From Echinococcus granulosus (lineage: Eukaryota > Platyhelminthes > Cestoda > Cyclophyllidea > Taeniidae): a stretch of 64,000 nt of DNA. A program made the translations under genes and the position numbers. Under the pieces are notes generated by a model that ran no database searches, was not told the DNA's origin, and saw only the letters and a program-made list of their open reading frames with translations. Shown here in pieces: positions 25,766-39,825 of this stretch (its first letter is position 1; each line of letters starts with the position of its first letter). The stretch is taken from positions 640,747 to 704,746 of the forward strand of contig NW_020170405.1 of the NCBI RefSeq assembly GCF_000524195.1. Reading direction: 5' to 3'.

Positions 25766-26556
25766 TTACACTTCCGGAATGTTGAAGTCTTCTGTCTCTC
25801 GGATGATTAGCTCGGTGAAGATAGGATTCTGTAGTCGTAGAAGCTCTCCATTCAAGAGATTCCGCTCCAGTTCTCTCTGATTTTGACACTTCGACATCTC
25901 AACTTCCAATTTGTGTTCTGCTTCTTGGTTTTCAGTGAAGATTTTCTGCAGTCTACAAAAGGAATAGACTTTTGGTATATTGATATTTGAACATGTGCAT
26001 CAGCATGTATTTAGAAGGTAATTCCGAATATCGCTGCAGAGCCAACTAAGGTTTGGATATTGCGATTTTGCCCGAGAATCACCAAAAGCAATCGAATTGA
26101 GATGATTGGAATAAAAATCTCACCTATCATTCTTGGCATTAACGGCCTCCAACTTGTTCAAGAGCAGTTGTTTCGTCTCGTTCAGCATTATTCTCTTCAT
26201 GCGGGCATCAGAGCACTCCTTCTCAGCTAAAATAGCTCGTTAAATTTGGAGAAGTGAAGTAACAAACTTGCGTTTAGCTCCTCTTCGACAAGTGCTGCCC
26301 TGGCCTCGATTTCCTTTAGTTGTGCTTCCAAACGTAAACGTTCTATGAAAGAAGCGCAATATTGTTCGTTTAAGCAGGCGGGGATGTGTCACGTGTTGAA
26401 GTGAATATCATGAAGCCCAGGTTTTATTACCCTAATACCTACGAAGAGATGCGAACTTCCGCAACGTGAGGTTGTGTTTTGTTTTACTATTATAAGTCGA
26501 GAGCAATGCCTGTGACATTTGGCTAATTCGTTGTCGAACCTGATACCACAATCCTA
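25766..26556 (-). CDS. Unidentified coiled-coil protein, C-terminal exons
   Basis: Three exons are well supported by splice sites and phase: 26268-26342, 26124-26226, 25766-25952. A fourth, 26443-26556, fits in phase and contains an in-frame ATG at 26516-26518; starting there would give 146 residues, but the frame is open further upstream. The chain is rich in E, K, L, N and Q with heptad spacing (EAQLKEIEARAALVEEEL, then NETKQLLLNKLEAVNAKN, then NQRELERNLLNGELLRL) and ends NPIFTELIIRETEDFNIPEV. It looks like one long coiled coil with a short non-helical tail. I do not recognise the family. Introns here are 41-171 bases. It sits downstream of TONSL on the same strand. Confidence 0.55.
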
Positions 26557-28224
26557 CTGATGAGTAAGGGTAGATTTATGGTTTAATAAAACCCAGCTTG
26601 ATTTTTATTCATAATGGTCTGGCTAAAATTAAGCCTTTTTTTCCTAAATTGGTGACACTTGGCAGGGTGGAGGTCGTACCAGTTTACCAGACAAGAGTCT
26701 GGTTAGAAATGACTCAAGTACCAATCCACTCACCTTTTATGTGGTGTTGAATCGCTCTTGAAAGAGGGGAGAAGGACAACCCCGGTGTCCCCATTTCAAA
26801 ATGCTTAAGATAACAAAAAGCACGTGACGTGGGGTTGAATTCACATGTTTATAAATTGCCAGAAAACACTTCACATGTAACATGTTTGACTGCCGTTTTA
26901 TCATAATAACACTAATGTTACTATTCCGTTTAGAAACACCACTACCGTTTATGGAACCAATTTAAGGATTTAAAATGCAGGAATCAGATTGCATAACCCC
27001 GCCGGTCAATATATGTTGCAGACGAGTAGTGAGTTGTTTAGCTAGGGCCTTACGATACCTGTTTCACTGCACGCTATCGTCTGCACTAACTCCGTCTCAT
27101 TAGAATCTATATGACCCATCTGTACAATCCACCCATCTCACACCTTTACACTCAATGGTTAAGCTGTACAGTTAGTAATTCCTTCCACAACTGCCCCAGA
27201 AAACTCGATTCGATTTATGCAGTTTACAACAGGAAAGATAAGGTCAACGGTGTTGGGCAGCGAAAGCAGCCCCAAGGATGGGAATGAGAAATAAGACTTG
27301 AATGAAGATATGGGAATCAAACCAATAATCTATGAGGTAGCAATTAAACTTGACAGAGAGTAGTAGAACTAAATTCGTTTTACGCGTGACAAGTCACGAC
27401 TCTTCATGACGGCAGCAGTCTGATACAGCTAAAATCATTGTGCCCTTAGTACTGAAGGAAGTAAAACGCTTTTATGCTAGTCACCCTGTCAGTGAGACCG
27501 AGAAAACCATTTTCTAAGGAGATAATAAGGTCGGCAATTCCCACAGGGAAGTCTGCACTTCTAAGTTGATATGGTGCTAAAGCCTGGCTAAGTTTTCCTG
27601 ACATGAAGTGATATTGATAATGCCTACTTAAGTCGACTCAAACCCAGGTCATTCTATCGCTTGAGAGTAGTAGGACTGTCCACAAGGGTTCGTGAAACAC
27701 AGGACCGTACTTTGTTCAATGTGGAAATCCCCGTGAACGTGGACCATTGAAAAATGGGATAAGTTGACAAAGTGCCGGAGACAAGCAGATCAGAAGCTTA
27801 CCGACCAAACTACTTCAGTCGCCTAAACATGTGTCCCTGCACTCCTCATTTATTGGTTCTAGCCTGCCTGCTAACAAATGAATTCCTTGCAGAAAAATCA
27901 AAAAATAATTTTAAAAATGTAGCAGACTTCAACACGTTTGCAGGTGTTCTGCAGACTGGTCCATTTCAGAAGTTTGCAGAAACAACCTTACGCTTGTCAC
28001 AACTAGACACACTTGAAAAACCAACAACGCCACCTTCCAATGGGACACATTGGCCATTTTAGAATTCAATATTTTAAGAAAAAAGTGAAAGATTGAGATT
28101 TTCAAATCGTTTAAACATCAAAACAGCAATTTACCACATCAAAGGGAACATTCATCGACCAAACTTGCAACTCAAAACCAACTAGAACCAGCAACAACCA
28201 AAAGCGACAATTTCTAGTTAACAG
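26557..28224. other. Spacer between TONSL 3' end and coiled-coil gene
   Basis: No exon is recognised. An open frame of 96 codons on the plus strand at 27772-28062 has no motif and no splice or polyadenylation context. The promoter or 5' exons of the minus-strand coiled-coil gene should be in this interval. Confidence 0.45.
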
Positions 28225-28230
28225 TTTATT
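28225..28230 (-). terminator. Poly(A) signal of TONSL
   Basis: TTTATT on the plus strand is AATAAA on the minus strand, about 120 bases after the proposed TONSL stop codon at 28348-28350. Confidence 0.7.
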
Positions 28231-28347
28231 TCAAAATATCAAGTTTTTGTACAAAATAATTGCGGGTGTGTAACGCTCCAAGGAGATTTAAATACGCCAA
28301 CAAGAAGAATGAGAATAAGCAGGGTCTTCCTTCCATACGAAATGCGT

Positions 28348-31300
28348 TCATCTGATGGAAAAGACAGTGCGGTGTGGTCGGTAGTAGACATTGGCCTGTT
28401 CGCGAAAGCGGTTCGCGAAACACACTGCGACGTGGGACAGGAGGCGGGCAGAGTGGGAGTTGTCATTGGAGTCAAGCTGTTTCAGGGCAGCCATCACAGC
28501 AGGGGAGAGGGCAACCTTCTTCCCTATAGGAAGGCGATCCTCCAGCCAAGGGAGAGCAGTTGGACTGATGAGGGCAAATTCTTGCAGCGGGGTCGCACAA
28601 GTGATCGGTGACATCTTGCGAGAAACTGCCTCCGTCGCGAGCACCAAGTCGGCATCTGTTTCGACTGGAGGCAAGGGAGGGGAGCAAGGCGACCACATCA
28701 TTCATCACTGGTTGTTTGTATTCAAATGTGGGTACCAAAAATGGAATTTTGAGCAATGCAACATAGTGTAGGACCAAGGCTGGTGATCACACAACTAATG
28801 AAGCAGAACTCGTCGTTTCTTCCACCGCAGTCGTGTTCAGTACTAGTCTGCGACCAAATTAAAGTTCAACTCTCGCTACACATGCATTCAAGAAAGAGCC
28901 ACCTCAGTAATTTGAGGAGAAGCACAGTGTCCATAAAGTTTTACCCAAATCAGCCATTAATGGGATTCTTCAGGCCATCCTGTTTTAAATCGGGAAATGA
29001 AAACATTAGGAAAGGGATGAAACAGGTTATTTGTTCAGACCAAGATGAATGCATACAACTCCAGAAAGTTGTGCAGTTTCGGTAGTTATAAATGATATAT
29101 TAAAAGTGTAGAGACAAGGGGCTGTGAAAGCTTAAATAGTAACACTAAAGAAAGAAATACAACTCCCATAAAATCAGTACTTGTCCTGAGTAACGTGGTT
29201 TAAGGCTGCACACAGGAAAAGCCCGTGCAAATTGAAAACTGATTCAAAGGGTTGTTAAGTATCACCCACGCGTACCAGGTCCAAAAAGGCAAATAGCCTA
29301 AGTTTAGTAATAAAACAGTCAGCAATGCACTATAATATTGCTTCTTTAAGATCGCATGGATGCAAAGCGACGTTGTCAAAAAATGACCCCATATCCCATT
29401 CACTGGTGGAGCGGAGGCAATTTCAATTCCGTGGAGCAAATGCCTGACTGCGTATCTCACCCAGAGACATCACTCTTAGCATTTAACACATGACTTGGGA
29501 TGACTAGTGAATAACTCTAGACGTGAAATGCATTTCTGCACTTTTGGATCACCAGTATTCTTTCCCACACCACTGCTTAATGCATCAGCGAACAGGGATT
29601 GTTGAAATTTCCTTCACCGATGAATAACAGTCACTAATCTACAATACAACAGAAAGATATAAAAAGTAAGTTTGATAATTTTTTGCAAAGTATCGTCCAA
29701 ATCAAGCGTAAGTATCGGAGGCATGGTTCCACAGATAAATCCTATTGTGGCACGGCTGCATATAGGCTAAAGAGCTGTTAACCTACACAAAGGGATGTCG
29801 ATCGAGAGGGAAACCGTTGCAGAGGTGGCCTGTGCGGTGGTTGACAGCAGATCGGCCCACACAGCAGGCTCTTGCAAACACGAGTTCCCATCACATAGCA
29901 GCGAAGTAAGTGTTGTACTCGGCGCTGCCAGCAACCTAAACACAGGGAAATGACCATCAGTCAATATCACGCGCCATCCAAAGGTGACAAGAAATCTGGA
30001 GCATACGGATTTGCATCTGGACAAACAGCTAATTAACGATGGCGACTAGGCACAATTTTGAAGTGATTAATGTGCTACGTAGAGGTAAATTATTTGCCGC
30101 AGAAGTGTGTCAAGACGCACCTCTGAAAGTTCATAAGACACCCCTCCGTCAAGTTGCACTGTCCGACATCCAGTGCCTGAATCTTACAATTGCCCTGAAA
30201 TTTGAAAATTTAACCGTGGTAAGTTACGGCGAAATGATCCAAGGCAACTTACTCTTGCACCCTTACCGAATCAAGAAAGCGCGCAAGACAAGCAATAAAC
30301 GCATCTCCTGATGGCCTTGAGTCGGCACCTTTTGAAGTACTCTCGCAGAGCATCCAACACCCTTTTGATAATACATCGCCTCCCAGAAAGAGTTCAGCAG
30401 TTGCGCATTCCTCTGTGCATGATGCTAGTCCTCCTCGGAGACGTAAAACACGAAGAGACGAAAGGTTGGGTCGATTTTTCTTCTCTGGGGGTGTAAGCAA
30501 GTCAAGAAGAAAGTCTTCGTCTGTGGAGATCAGCCGCGATGAGAGCGGATTCAGGCTCATGTCCAATTCAGTGAGGTGAGCGAACGTCGAGCCGGATGAC
30601 GCACCTAACTGATGGGAACAATTTAAACGCATCCTAGCCAGCGTACAAAACTCAAGCCGTAGCCTGAGGAATAAATCTTGACAGCTACACATCCTAGTTA
30701 TTAAGAAGTTACAGTAACTCCACTTTGTATCCAGCAATAATGATGTATCTGAAATAGTTACACACACTTCCATCCCAGAATTGTTCAATTTCATTTGCAA
30801 CAAAGTGCGGTGGACGCTAGCTACAAACAAATCAGCTCATTAATGGAAATGATACGATGAGCATAAGTTATAGACTAGTTAGTAGAACTATTACTTTGGC
30901 TTCCTCATACCCATAAAACGGTTCCCTGAAGCGTTCTTTCACTAGACAATTCCAACAAATGAGAGTACATATTTTGATCCCACTTAAATAACGGGGTTTT
31001 GCTGTAAGCCGGTATTAAGGTGTTCATAAAAATCATTAAACAAAGTAATTCTTCCGCATAATATTGCCACAGGGTGTCAATTCCGTGCTAAATGATAGCT
31101 GCCATCGGGAGGTCGTCTGCAATCCTCTATCCAGATCCATAATGAATGTAGAAAGCCGGTGCTTGAAGACTATTCATGAACGAGCACGCAAAATTTCTTA
31201 GGAAGCTTCCTTAATGGCTCGGGATTTTCGAAACAGCAACACTATTTCTCTCCAGCAACGATCCTCAAAAGCCGAGCCACATAACGTTTTGGAACAGTTA

Positions 31301-34300
31301 AAAGGCACTATTATTAACCACGAATTTCATGGGGGCAATGGCTTTTGAAAACTGACTTTCAGGCGATTGCCAAGGGAATATTTCGGTGTTGCCAAAACGG
31401 GGCATCGTGGCCAGCTCCCACATAGTGGGCGTAACGCCACATCCCACCAGTTGAAGGCATGTGAGTCGCGGACAAAGGGCAAGGAGTCGTGAAAGCATTG
31501 GCGTTGCGGCGATAGCAGAGTCCTCAGAGCCAGGCACAACGCTCTCAGCAGCAAGCGAGTTCGGCAGGACTGACATAGACGCAAGACCACTGATAGTACC
31601 TACGCCCGTGGCGGTGGTGGCATTGTTCAGTTGGCAAAAGAGAGGATTGTAACTAAGACATAGCCGAATCAAATGATTGGTAGGTGAATTGGACCTAAAA
31701 GTCAAGATTTCACAGGTAAACTCGCGTTGACGGCACTTTCTATTGCTATGAGCTGGTGAAGAATATCACAATTTAGTCGTCAATTAAATTGAGTCCATTA
31801 AAAAAGACCTAATCCTAATGACAGTGATTTTAGTACCACTAAAAATTTTTTTGGGCAGGAGTAACATTATCTGGAGGATGCGCACTTCAAACTCAACGAA
31901 TAAGTTATAATATTAGGTGTGGGTGGGTCAACATTACCACTCACACAAACGAGTATTTAGGAAATGCTTACTCATTCAGTCCCGAGGAAAGGAGGGCTAG
32001 CACGCCTTCGAGGGTGAGGAAATTTTCCATAGCTGAAAACTCCATCAAATGAGGAGTTAGAACTTGTTGAAAGGCCGAGAGAAAAGTGGATTTGTCAGAG
32101 GAACACTTTGGTAAGAGATCCATCGAGGATAGCAAGTTACCTTCAATAAAAGTACCCGTTTGGATTCAAGGTCAGATGACGTACAAAAGAAGAAATAATG
32201 ACGAACTACATTAGAAAACGATGTAACTGAAAATATACTATTAATTAGAAAACATTAGGTGAAATGGTCTTGGGAGCATGCTAGGATGCGAGTTTAAAGG
32301 GAAACAGAAGGTAATAGAGTAACAAGTAGAATTTGCTTGATGTATCAACGAAATGTAAGAATCTATACAGTTGAAAAACAGCAATTTCGAAAAAAGTGGC
32401 AAGTTTGAGGAATACTGTAAGCGCGAATGAGGAAGAGGGAGGACATACCATCGAGACGGAGTTTCCTAAGAGGTCGAGACTTAGGCCTCGCTTTTACGTA
32501 CTCTAATAGAGCATCTGCACATCCGCGTGCTCCAAGTGCCTGGAAAGAAAGGTCCAAGCATCCCGTATCCACAGCAGCCATTACGGATTGATGCAGCGGG
32601 GAGGAAGGGAGGTGACTCGAACTCTGCAATAATCCGGTTGCAACACGAGTTGGCTCATCTGCACAACCATAATAAATAATGGATTATTCTCCTGAAAGCA
32701 TCCTTGTCTTGATCAGGATTGCAGTGATAATTCGAATCAAAGATATTGAAAGGCGGAATATCTAAAATACATTGAGATCTAGAATTGAATGCTAGCACTC
32801 TAAAGAGGAGCAACAAAATGAAGTCATAACATTATGACAATCAGGAAGCATCAAATTTGATATTACATAGGAAAATCCTGAATACTAGGTACCTTAACAA
32901 AATAATTTACTTGACGACAAAATCATGTTGAGCTTGAACAACAGTTCAAATTGATAAGTCATCGAATCAAGCCACCGAAGTTAAAGTTTAGTGTTAAGAG
33001 ACCAATCAAACCTCATACCTTCTAATATTACAAAACTAAGTTCAAATGACGCCAGAGACCGTGGTGAGAATTATTCATTTAACTGAGATACATTTTTAAA
33101 AATTATAAAATTGACCCAAAGCTGCCTGATAGCGAAGGTGTATCAAGTGGGAAGACAAAATGAATCTTACCTAAGGAGGAAACTCGAGGGAGCGCTTGAG
33201 GGAGTTTAGTGGGTTGGACAATATCCGCCATCAACTCTGGAATTGTGGTGTGAGGACTGGCAGCAGAGGGAAGAACCGTACAAAGAAGATCGGTTGGTAA
33301 AAGGAGAGCTCCGTCAGATGTGCGAATGCGGATATGGCCAGTGCCAGGTGCAGAGGCCTCCTGATCAAGAAGTAGCTGGTGGCGACGATATGCCTCGTCT
33401 GCGAGCCACTTTACAGTGCGAGATCTGAGCGGAAACGGTGTAGGAAAAATACCATGGTAGTGTGCTGAGAAGTAATAAGTATTCTAAAATATTATGTACT
33501 TCATCATAAAACAATGCTTTCTTCGAAGTGCTCTATGGTCAAATTTTGTGGGTTTTCGTTTTGCATGACAAAAATGCCGCTTAGACGATTTTCTTCAAGA
33601 AATCGCGATCATTACTCCATCGAAACCAGACAGACCCAAGGACCACAGGTCTTACGTCTCCTCAATGCACAACTGTGATCTTTGGGGTGTAGAATTAACG
33701 GCCGTCCATTTGTAAACCACTACTTTTATGTTAATCGTTGAGTGAAATGTCAGCATACATCGCCATTACACTGTGCGTTAAGGTATGAAAACGAAACACT
33801 GCATCGATACAGTTCAAACGAGACATCCGCGGTCATAACCTTGTCCTTAATTCTGCCATTTAAATTTATTTGGTGTCATGTAACTGTGTACCACCTCGTG
33901 TTTGGTGATTTTGCTTTAAAAATGAATAAACTATTACAAGACCTGTCCACACGAAAGAAAAAATGCTAAAGCAAGTGCAAAAGCTTTTGCAATCAATGGA
34001 GATGAGACAGCAGGGATTAATTAAAAGTTAGTCGAATAATTATGAAAAGTTCGGTATTTTTAACCAAGGCATTAGCACCTTGAAAGTTCTACTTACTGTG
34101 AGTCGATAGGTAACAGAAGAGAGATATCCGAAAACGTAACCTTCACAGTACACCAGACCACACCTGTAAGGGAGAATAAGGAATCGGAAAAGCCTAAAAG
34201 GTCACCCTCTCGAGGATGATTTTAGCATCAACAAACTGATGTTGAAGATACAAACCTGCCGTCTGGGATGGTTGAGAGAGCTCCTTTTGTAGAGAGGGTG

Positions 34301-37300
34301 GAGCAGGAGATGCTGGCGGTATTTGTGCTGGAGAGAGGGAAGAGACCACAGTTGGCGGTGCTTGGGAAGGCATGCATGACTCGACTTGAGTAGAAGAAAA
34401 TGCCTCACTAGGATCAAATTCCATTGGCTCAAAAGGACGGGAGGCTGAAGGACACTCAAAGCCTAAAATAAAGCACAATTAAATCTAGCAACGAACAGTT
34501 AATACATTAGTAAAGGAATGGGGGATAAAGTTGTCACTAACTGGTAGATGAATTTCTGTACCGCGGTGGAGGTTCGTGGAAGGGCACAGGCGAAGAAAGA
34601 TCAATTTTCTTCTTTTTTTTCTCCTTCCGTTTTGCTCCTTGCCCATCATCCTCGAGCCAGCTATCACCGGAGTCAGGGGAAGTACTCAATAGCTTCCTAC
34701 TTGCAACACCACCGCTAGTCGTAGGACGTCTTTTGGCATAAATGAAAAAAAGGCAATGTATCCCAGGCTTCCTATCAGATTACCGCATGTTGAATGTATA
34801 CCTTTTCAGTCAAAGTGGCTAACTCGAATGCTATGCATTGCCTAAATAGATAGCTACTAAGATGAACTGTTAACAACAGCACGTAGAAAACATGTATGAA
34901 GCTGTTAGGTCTGTCATAACATTAGGCAAAAAAAAATCTACTTGGATGGATAAAATCATGAAACAAATAAAGGGAGTAGATATATTTCAGCATCATTTTT
35001 ACAGAAACGCCTACACCATATAAATATGATTGATGTCCATAGTGTACATAGGCCATTGGTCAAATTGTGTGATCTATGTTCTGGTGTTGTTGTGATCAAG
35101 GCGGGATGCAACTGAGTCAACCCCAACTTAAAATGAAACCGGAAACCCTCAGTACCATCGTGTGTGTAAACGGTTCCCGACTTCTAATCAAAAAATAGAT
35201 CATGCGAATTTAACCATGCTTGTATTTGACAAGGTAAAATGACTACGCTCGGAGTCTGAACATTCACTGAGTCGTCCAACGATTGCATTTGCATAATCAC
35301 AATGCTATTAAACATATTACATGCATTAGGACGACATTTTTTAAACAAAACACATAATTGGAGCTGAAAAACAAGAATGACTATTTCAACGCCACCTTAA
35401 AGGCAATGGCTACCTAACATCAGCTGTTTAGAGACAATGCATCAATAGAATGCAATTTTATCCGGACAAGGATGCCATTTGAATTTGTGTATATTTTCAA
35501 AGTCACCGTTATAATACTTCAAAGTCGACTTATTAGTGAGCAAACAAATAACTATTGAGCCGAAATGTCCTTGGTCGACTAATAGTGAGAGGATACTAAG
35601 GAAAAAGAAGACTTACCGAGCAGCAGAACTGCCAACCGCCTTCATAGCATTGCGATAGTCGATAACGGCAGGCGAATTATAATTTAACTTGTCAAATGCT
35701 CTTTTTGATGAAGAATCGGGGCGACAGTTACGTTGAAAAGACTTCGACCTGCCGCACCATGATTCCCTCTTCTTCTCACTCCTATTCTCCTTCACCTTTT
35801 CCTCTTTCTCATCAGAGTCTGAACTGATCACTTGACGGCGCGAGGAGGCTGATTTCTTCTTCATTTTAACCACTAGTGGAGATTCGACACCCATTTTTGT
35901 AGTATCAACTTCGTCCTCTCCATCATCGACGATGATGACTGATCCTGGTGTCCGAACCGAGGTCTTGGGGGCGGATTTCGGAGGTCGATAAGAGCACCAT
36001 TTCTCGTAGGAATCTAAATGAAAAGAATAAATAGTCGGTAGAATTACAAACCAAAATAAACTAGAAAATGAGTCCACTGCACATAGTACATTCGCTATGA
36101 AAATTGGTGGCACGACTTACCCCCCAACTTCTCTTTCACTGCACCCAATAATTGTTGAAAAAGGATCTCCTGAGATCCCACTCCACCAAAAGCACGCTTC
36201 TTCGGCTGCCAATCGTTTAGTAGATCAAAGAGAGTTTCACCTTCGCAATTTCTAGCAAATGAGAGCATCCCATAAACACGTAGAAGTGTCCCAGATAAAT
36301 CACAAGGAGTATATTAGTGATATTGCAGAAAATGCAACAAATACGATAAAATCGAGTCATTACCCTTCTAATACATACTACATATGTAGTACCTCAAGAC
36401 ACTCACACATGACTTCCTGGAACAATTTTTGAAAAGCCTTCAATTCATTCTCATTGTTCAATGGTAAAATAAGGTAGTAGCAAAAGAAGTGACCCACAGA
36501 GCCCAGACTAGGCGGATAAGTTAACTACATATCAAGTTGGTAAATGCAGTCCCACAGGCTCAAAAGAAGAGATTTTAAATTTTAAAACAAAGAAAACTCA
36601 AGAGAGTAAAAATGGTACCAATTCTTTTGAAGAAAGAGATGACTACCACTTAAAATTGCCTAAAAGGCCTAGAAGAAATCCATTTAAAGAGCGGAATAAC
36701 TGGTCTGTTTTGTTAACGAGGAAATCTAAAGTCACCACATAGCTTTGAGATCTACGCACAACTTCCCGTACGAAGTTAAATCTTTCAGAGAAAGCATATT
36801 ATTAATCAGAAGATAAATTCTAGAATGCTACATTTCAACATATTAGAAGCTACATTTGTAGACAATGGAAAGGTATTCAAATATTCCAAAAAAGATCCTT
36901 TGAAGTCAATTGCATAATAATGGAACCTGATGAAAGAAAACTAAGCTACTTTGTGAAATAGAAAAATACAGGAAAAGTTGAAAAAAAACCAGAGCATAAG
37001 CATACACATGCCACAAGTTGGCACCACGGTTAACAAGAGTGATGGCCGTCTTAAGAGCATCTCCATGAATCGCCTCAAAAAGGGGCGTTGATAGATCCTC
37101 CTGACAGCCCGTATCGTCCAGACGGGCTCCCTTATCCAAAAGATAGATGGCAATATCGGCATGGTCATGAAAGGCGGCTTCGTGAATGGGGAGCCATCCC
37201 GCGCTGTCACGTACATTGATTGGGTGCGCCTAAGAGGGGATTTACAAATTCTAGATTGGAACTCGGGCTGATTTTGGCACCGATAGATAAAAGGACTTGG

Positions 37301-39825
37301 TGTTGAATACAAGCTTCACTATTTGTAAGGTAATTTATTCCGTGTTGCCATACAGACGATGCTAGACCCATCCACCCCGTCACATACTTATGTATGAAAG
37401 ATCGTAAAACACTTACCATGACCTCAACTAATTTGACTACGTGTTCAAGGTTTCCATTAATCGCTGCAACATGCAATGGAGATTCACCCTTAAGGTTGGT
37501 CTACATAAAGCAAGGGTTGGGAGAGTAAATGATTATACTTTCAGGCAGAGAGCCTTGCTACGCCGCTTTCTCGGCGATTCAATCAAGTCCGCAGCACTAT
37601 CAGCAACATTTACGCACTTTTCAACGTCTAAAAGGAAAAAAACAGTAATTTATTTCACTTAAATAGGTTGATGCAATAGAAGAAACATGAGTTGATCAAA
37701 AGATTGTAAATGGTATGGAGCAGAGCAAAAGCCGAGTACATGGTGTGGGAATCTACCAGAGTCGGAAGAGAGGACTTCGACGGCTTCGTCAAGTGACTCA
37801 TTTTGAGTATCCATATCCATATCGGGGTCAGACTCGCTCTCTTTAATCCGGTCGCGGAAACGATTTGAACAAGATGTGGATGGTCGACAGATTTGGCTCC
37901 CACCGTCGCTAGCCAAAGCACTAAGTTCATCAAAGTAGACCTTAGCTTGAGCTTCTCGTCCACAACTCTTGTGGTACTCAACCAGCTCATCCAAACAGTC
38001 GCGCTAAAACAATCAAGCTAGAGGCGATAGCTAACAAACCATCACATTAATGCTTCCACAAGCTTTTGCTTTGGATAAAGCACTTTTAAGAGCCTTCTCA
38101 GGGGTTTCTGAACCAGGTAAATTGGCGCAATCGGGGAGAGAAAACTCAGGAGGCGTATTTTTCGGCGCTTGGATGAGAGCCCTAGAGACGGACAGCCAAC
38201 TTTGGGCGAGCTCTTCATCACTGGGGCTAAGAGTTTTTGGTAGCGAATAGTCGGTCAGACTAAGGGTGAAGAGTATCTCCTGACGATAGAAGTGAGCACA
38301 GAAGGCGTAGGCGCTCAAGCTAGCGCAAGCTTCAGCCGTCGACACAAGGCCGGAATCCACCTGCCTAGCTAGTGCTGCTAGTCGTTGCGTATAATCACTA
38401 CCACATGCGTCCTGTCGTTGACTAGAGAAGGCTACCTCAGCCCACAGCGTCTAGATAATAAAGCTGTAGTAGTCGAAGGAATACAAACCATTTGCTGGTA
38501 GCACCGGTAGGCGGGTCCATGAAGATCCATCGTGGAAAGGACGTCACCAAGTTTTTCGTAGTACTTTGAGATTTGGAGCATTTCTTCAGTTGTGTCACAT
38601 GGGCTCACCTGAGCTCTGGTGGTAATAGTTTCCAATTTAAGGCCTCAAAATAACGCTATGATAAAAAATAGACATGCACTCACATTTTCCACAGAGGTGC
38701 TTAAAATTTAGACCCGATTCAGGATCCGCACGTGAGAGTTGCCGGTAAACCTTAGCTGCAGTCCTATACTCCCCCTTTCCAGCATATAGCTGTGCCAAAA
38801 GTTCCTCCAGATTTCGTCGAAGGATCTTGGCTTCTTTGTCCGCACAGCATTGTACATTATAAAACTTCAAAGTTTGACTAAAGTAAAGGAGGAAAGTGGA
38901 GACGTACCTGCATAGCTTAACCGCCTGTAATAAATTCTCCGCTTCCACATGATTCAGCAGGTCAGACGGGCGACATCGACTCTGAGTTATTGATGGCCAT
39001 TGGAAAAGAGCTAGTTCACTTTGTTGAAATGCAGCACGAAACATAATTTTCGTTAAAGAGTATTTGCGAGAAATACTAATACACTGATCGAACTTTGAGT
39101 GAGCTGACTCGAAATCGCCACATGAACGAAGAACATGACCTTTGAGAAAGAAAAGGCAATTAGAAATGCCAATTCAGAGACAACACGACTTGGTAAGAAA
39201 AAAAGCAGCTGCACCAGTGGAGGCAAAGTATCGCCAAAGTAACAAAAAGATAGCGTCCAAGTACAAAAAAGAGAACAAATACTTGACATCTCACCGAAGT
39301 TAAGAAGCGAAACAGCCTTCATCTCCGCACTTTGGGAAGCCGTTAAGTCGGTAAGTTGTGCGACAATTTTCAAGCTATTTGATATAGCTTGTTTGGCGGC
39401 AAGCAAACTTCTCCGTGCTACCTCACCATTAAAAGCCTTATCCGCACGGCATTGGAAACATCTACCAATGGTAACGTAGGCTCTCTGCTGCTCCAATGGA
39501 TTATTCGCCTCCTTCGAAAATTTCAGGAACAGACCTGAATGTCGGATAGCCTCATTATGATCCCCCAATTCCAAATAACACTCAGCAATGAATCTATGAG
39601 TCACAGCCAACTGGATTTTTTCGCCAGATGCACTACCTTCATAAAGTGTGAGGAGAGACTTGTATTCATCAATTGCCGCTCTGTAACTGTTTTGGTCAAA
39701 ATAGAAGATTGCCAGGGAAAGCGTAGCGTTAATACGCTCACGCAGAGTTTTCGCAGATTGTTGCTGACGAATTAATCCTACATAGCAAAAAGCGTAAATT
39801 ACAAAGACTCACTTTGAAGCCTCAT
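28348..39825 (-). CDS. TONSL: Tonsoku-like DNA repair protein, about 1,690 residues
   Basis: Exons from the start: 39813-39825, 39295-39777, 38908-39139, 38684-38877, 38489-38643, 38040-38450, 37757-38003, 37539-37627, 37417-37500, 37006-37229, 36121-36251, 35617-36013, 34542-34729, 34256-34462, 34097-34163, 33171-33424, 32449-32658, 31972-32140, about 31298-31694, about 30253-30693, 29787-29935, 28348-28664. Phases close except between 31694 and 30693, where the donor and perhaps a small exon are unresolved. Order: TPR-like helices (about residues 1-500), ankyrin repeats (610-710), acidic/Lys-rich linker with YRNAMKAVGSSAAR, ubiquitin-like part (VWCTVKVTFSD, WLADEAYRRHQ), leucine-rich repeats (LDLSFQALGARGCADALLEY, LTELDMSLNPL). 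This matches TONSL throughout; human is 1378 residues. With MMS22L it supports RAD51 loading at stalled forks in the nucleus. Confidence 0.9.

Noticed and set aside
27772..28062. Plus-strand frame of 96 codons with a hydrophobic start resembling a signal peptide
   Set aside because: Single frame in AT-rich spacer without a poly(A) signal close by or any recognisable domain. Kept only as part of the spacer note.
28309..28771. Plus-strand open frames of 100-126 codons
   Set aside because: They are antisense to the terminal TONSL exon, which has the better splice site, stop and poly(A) context.
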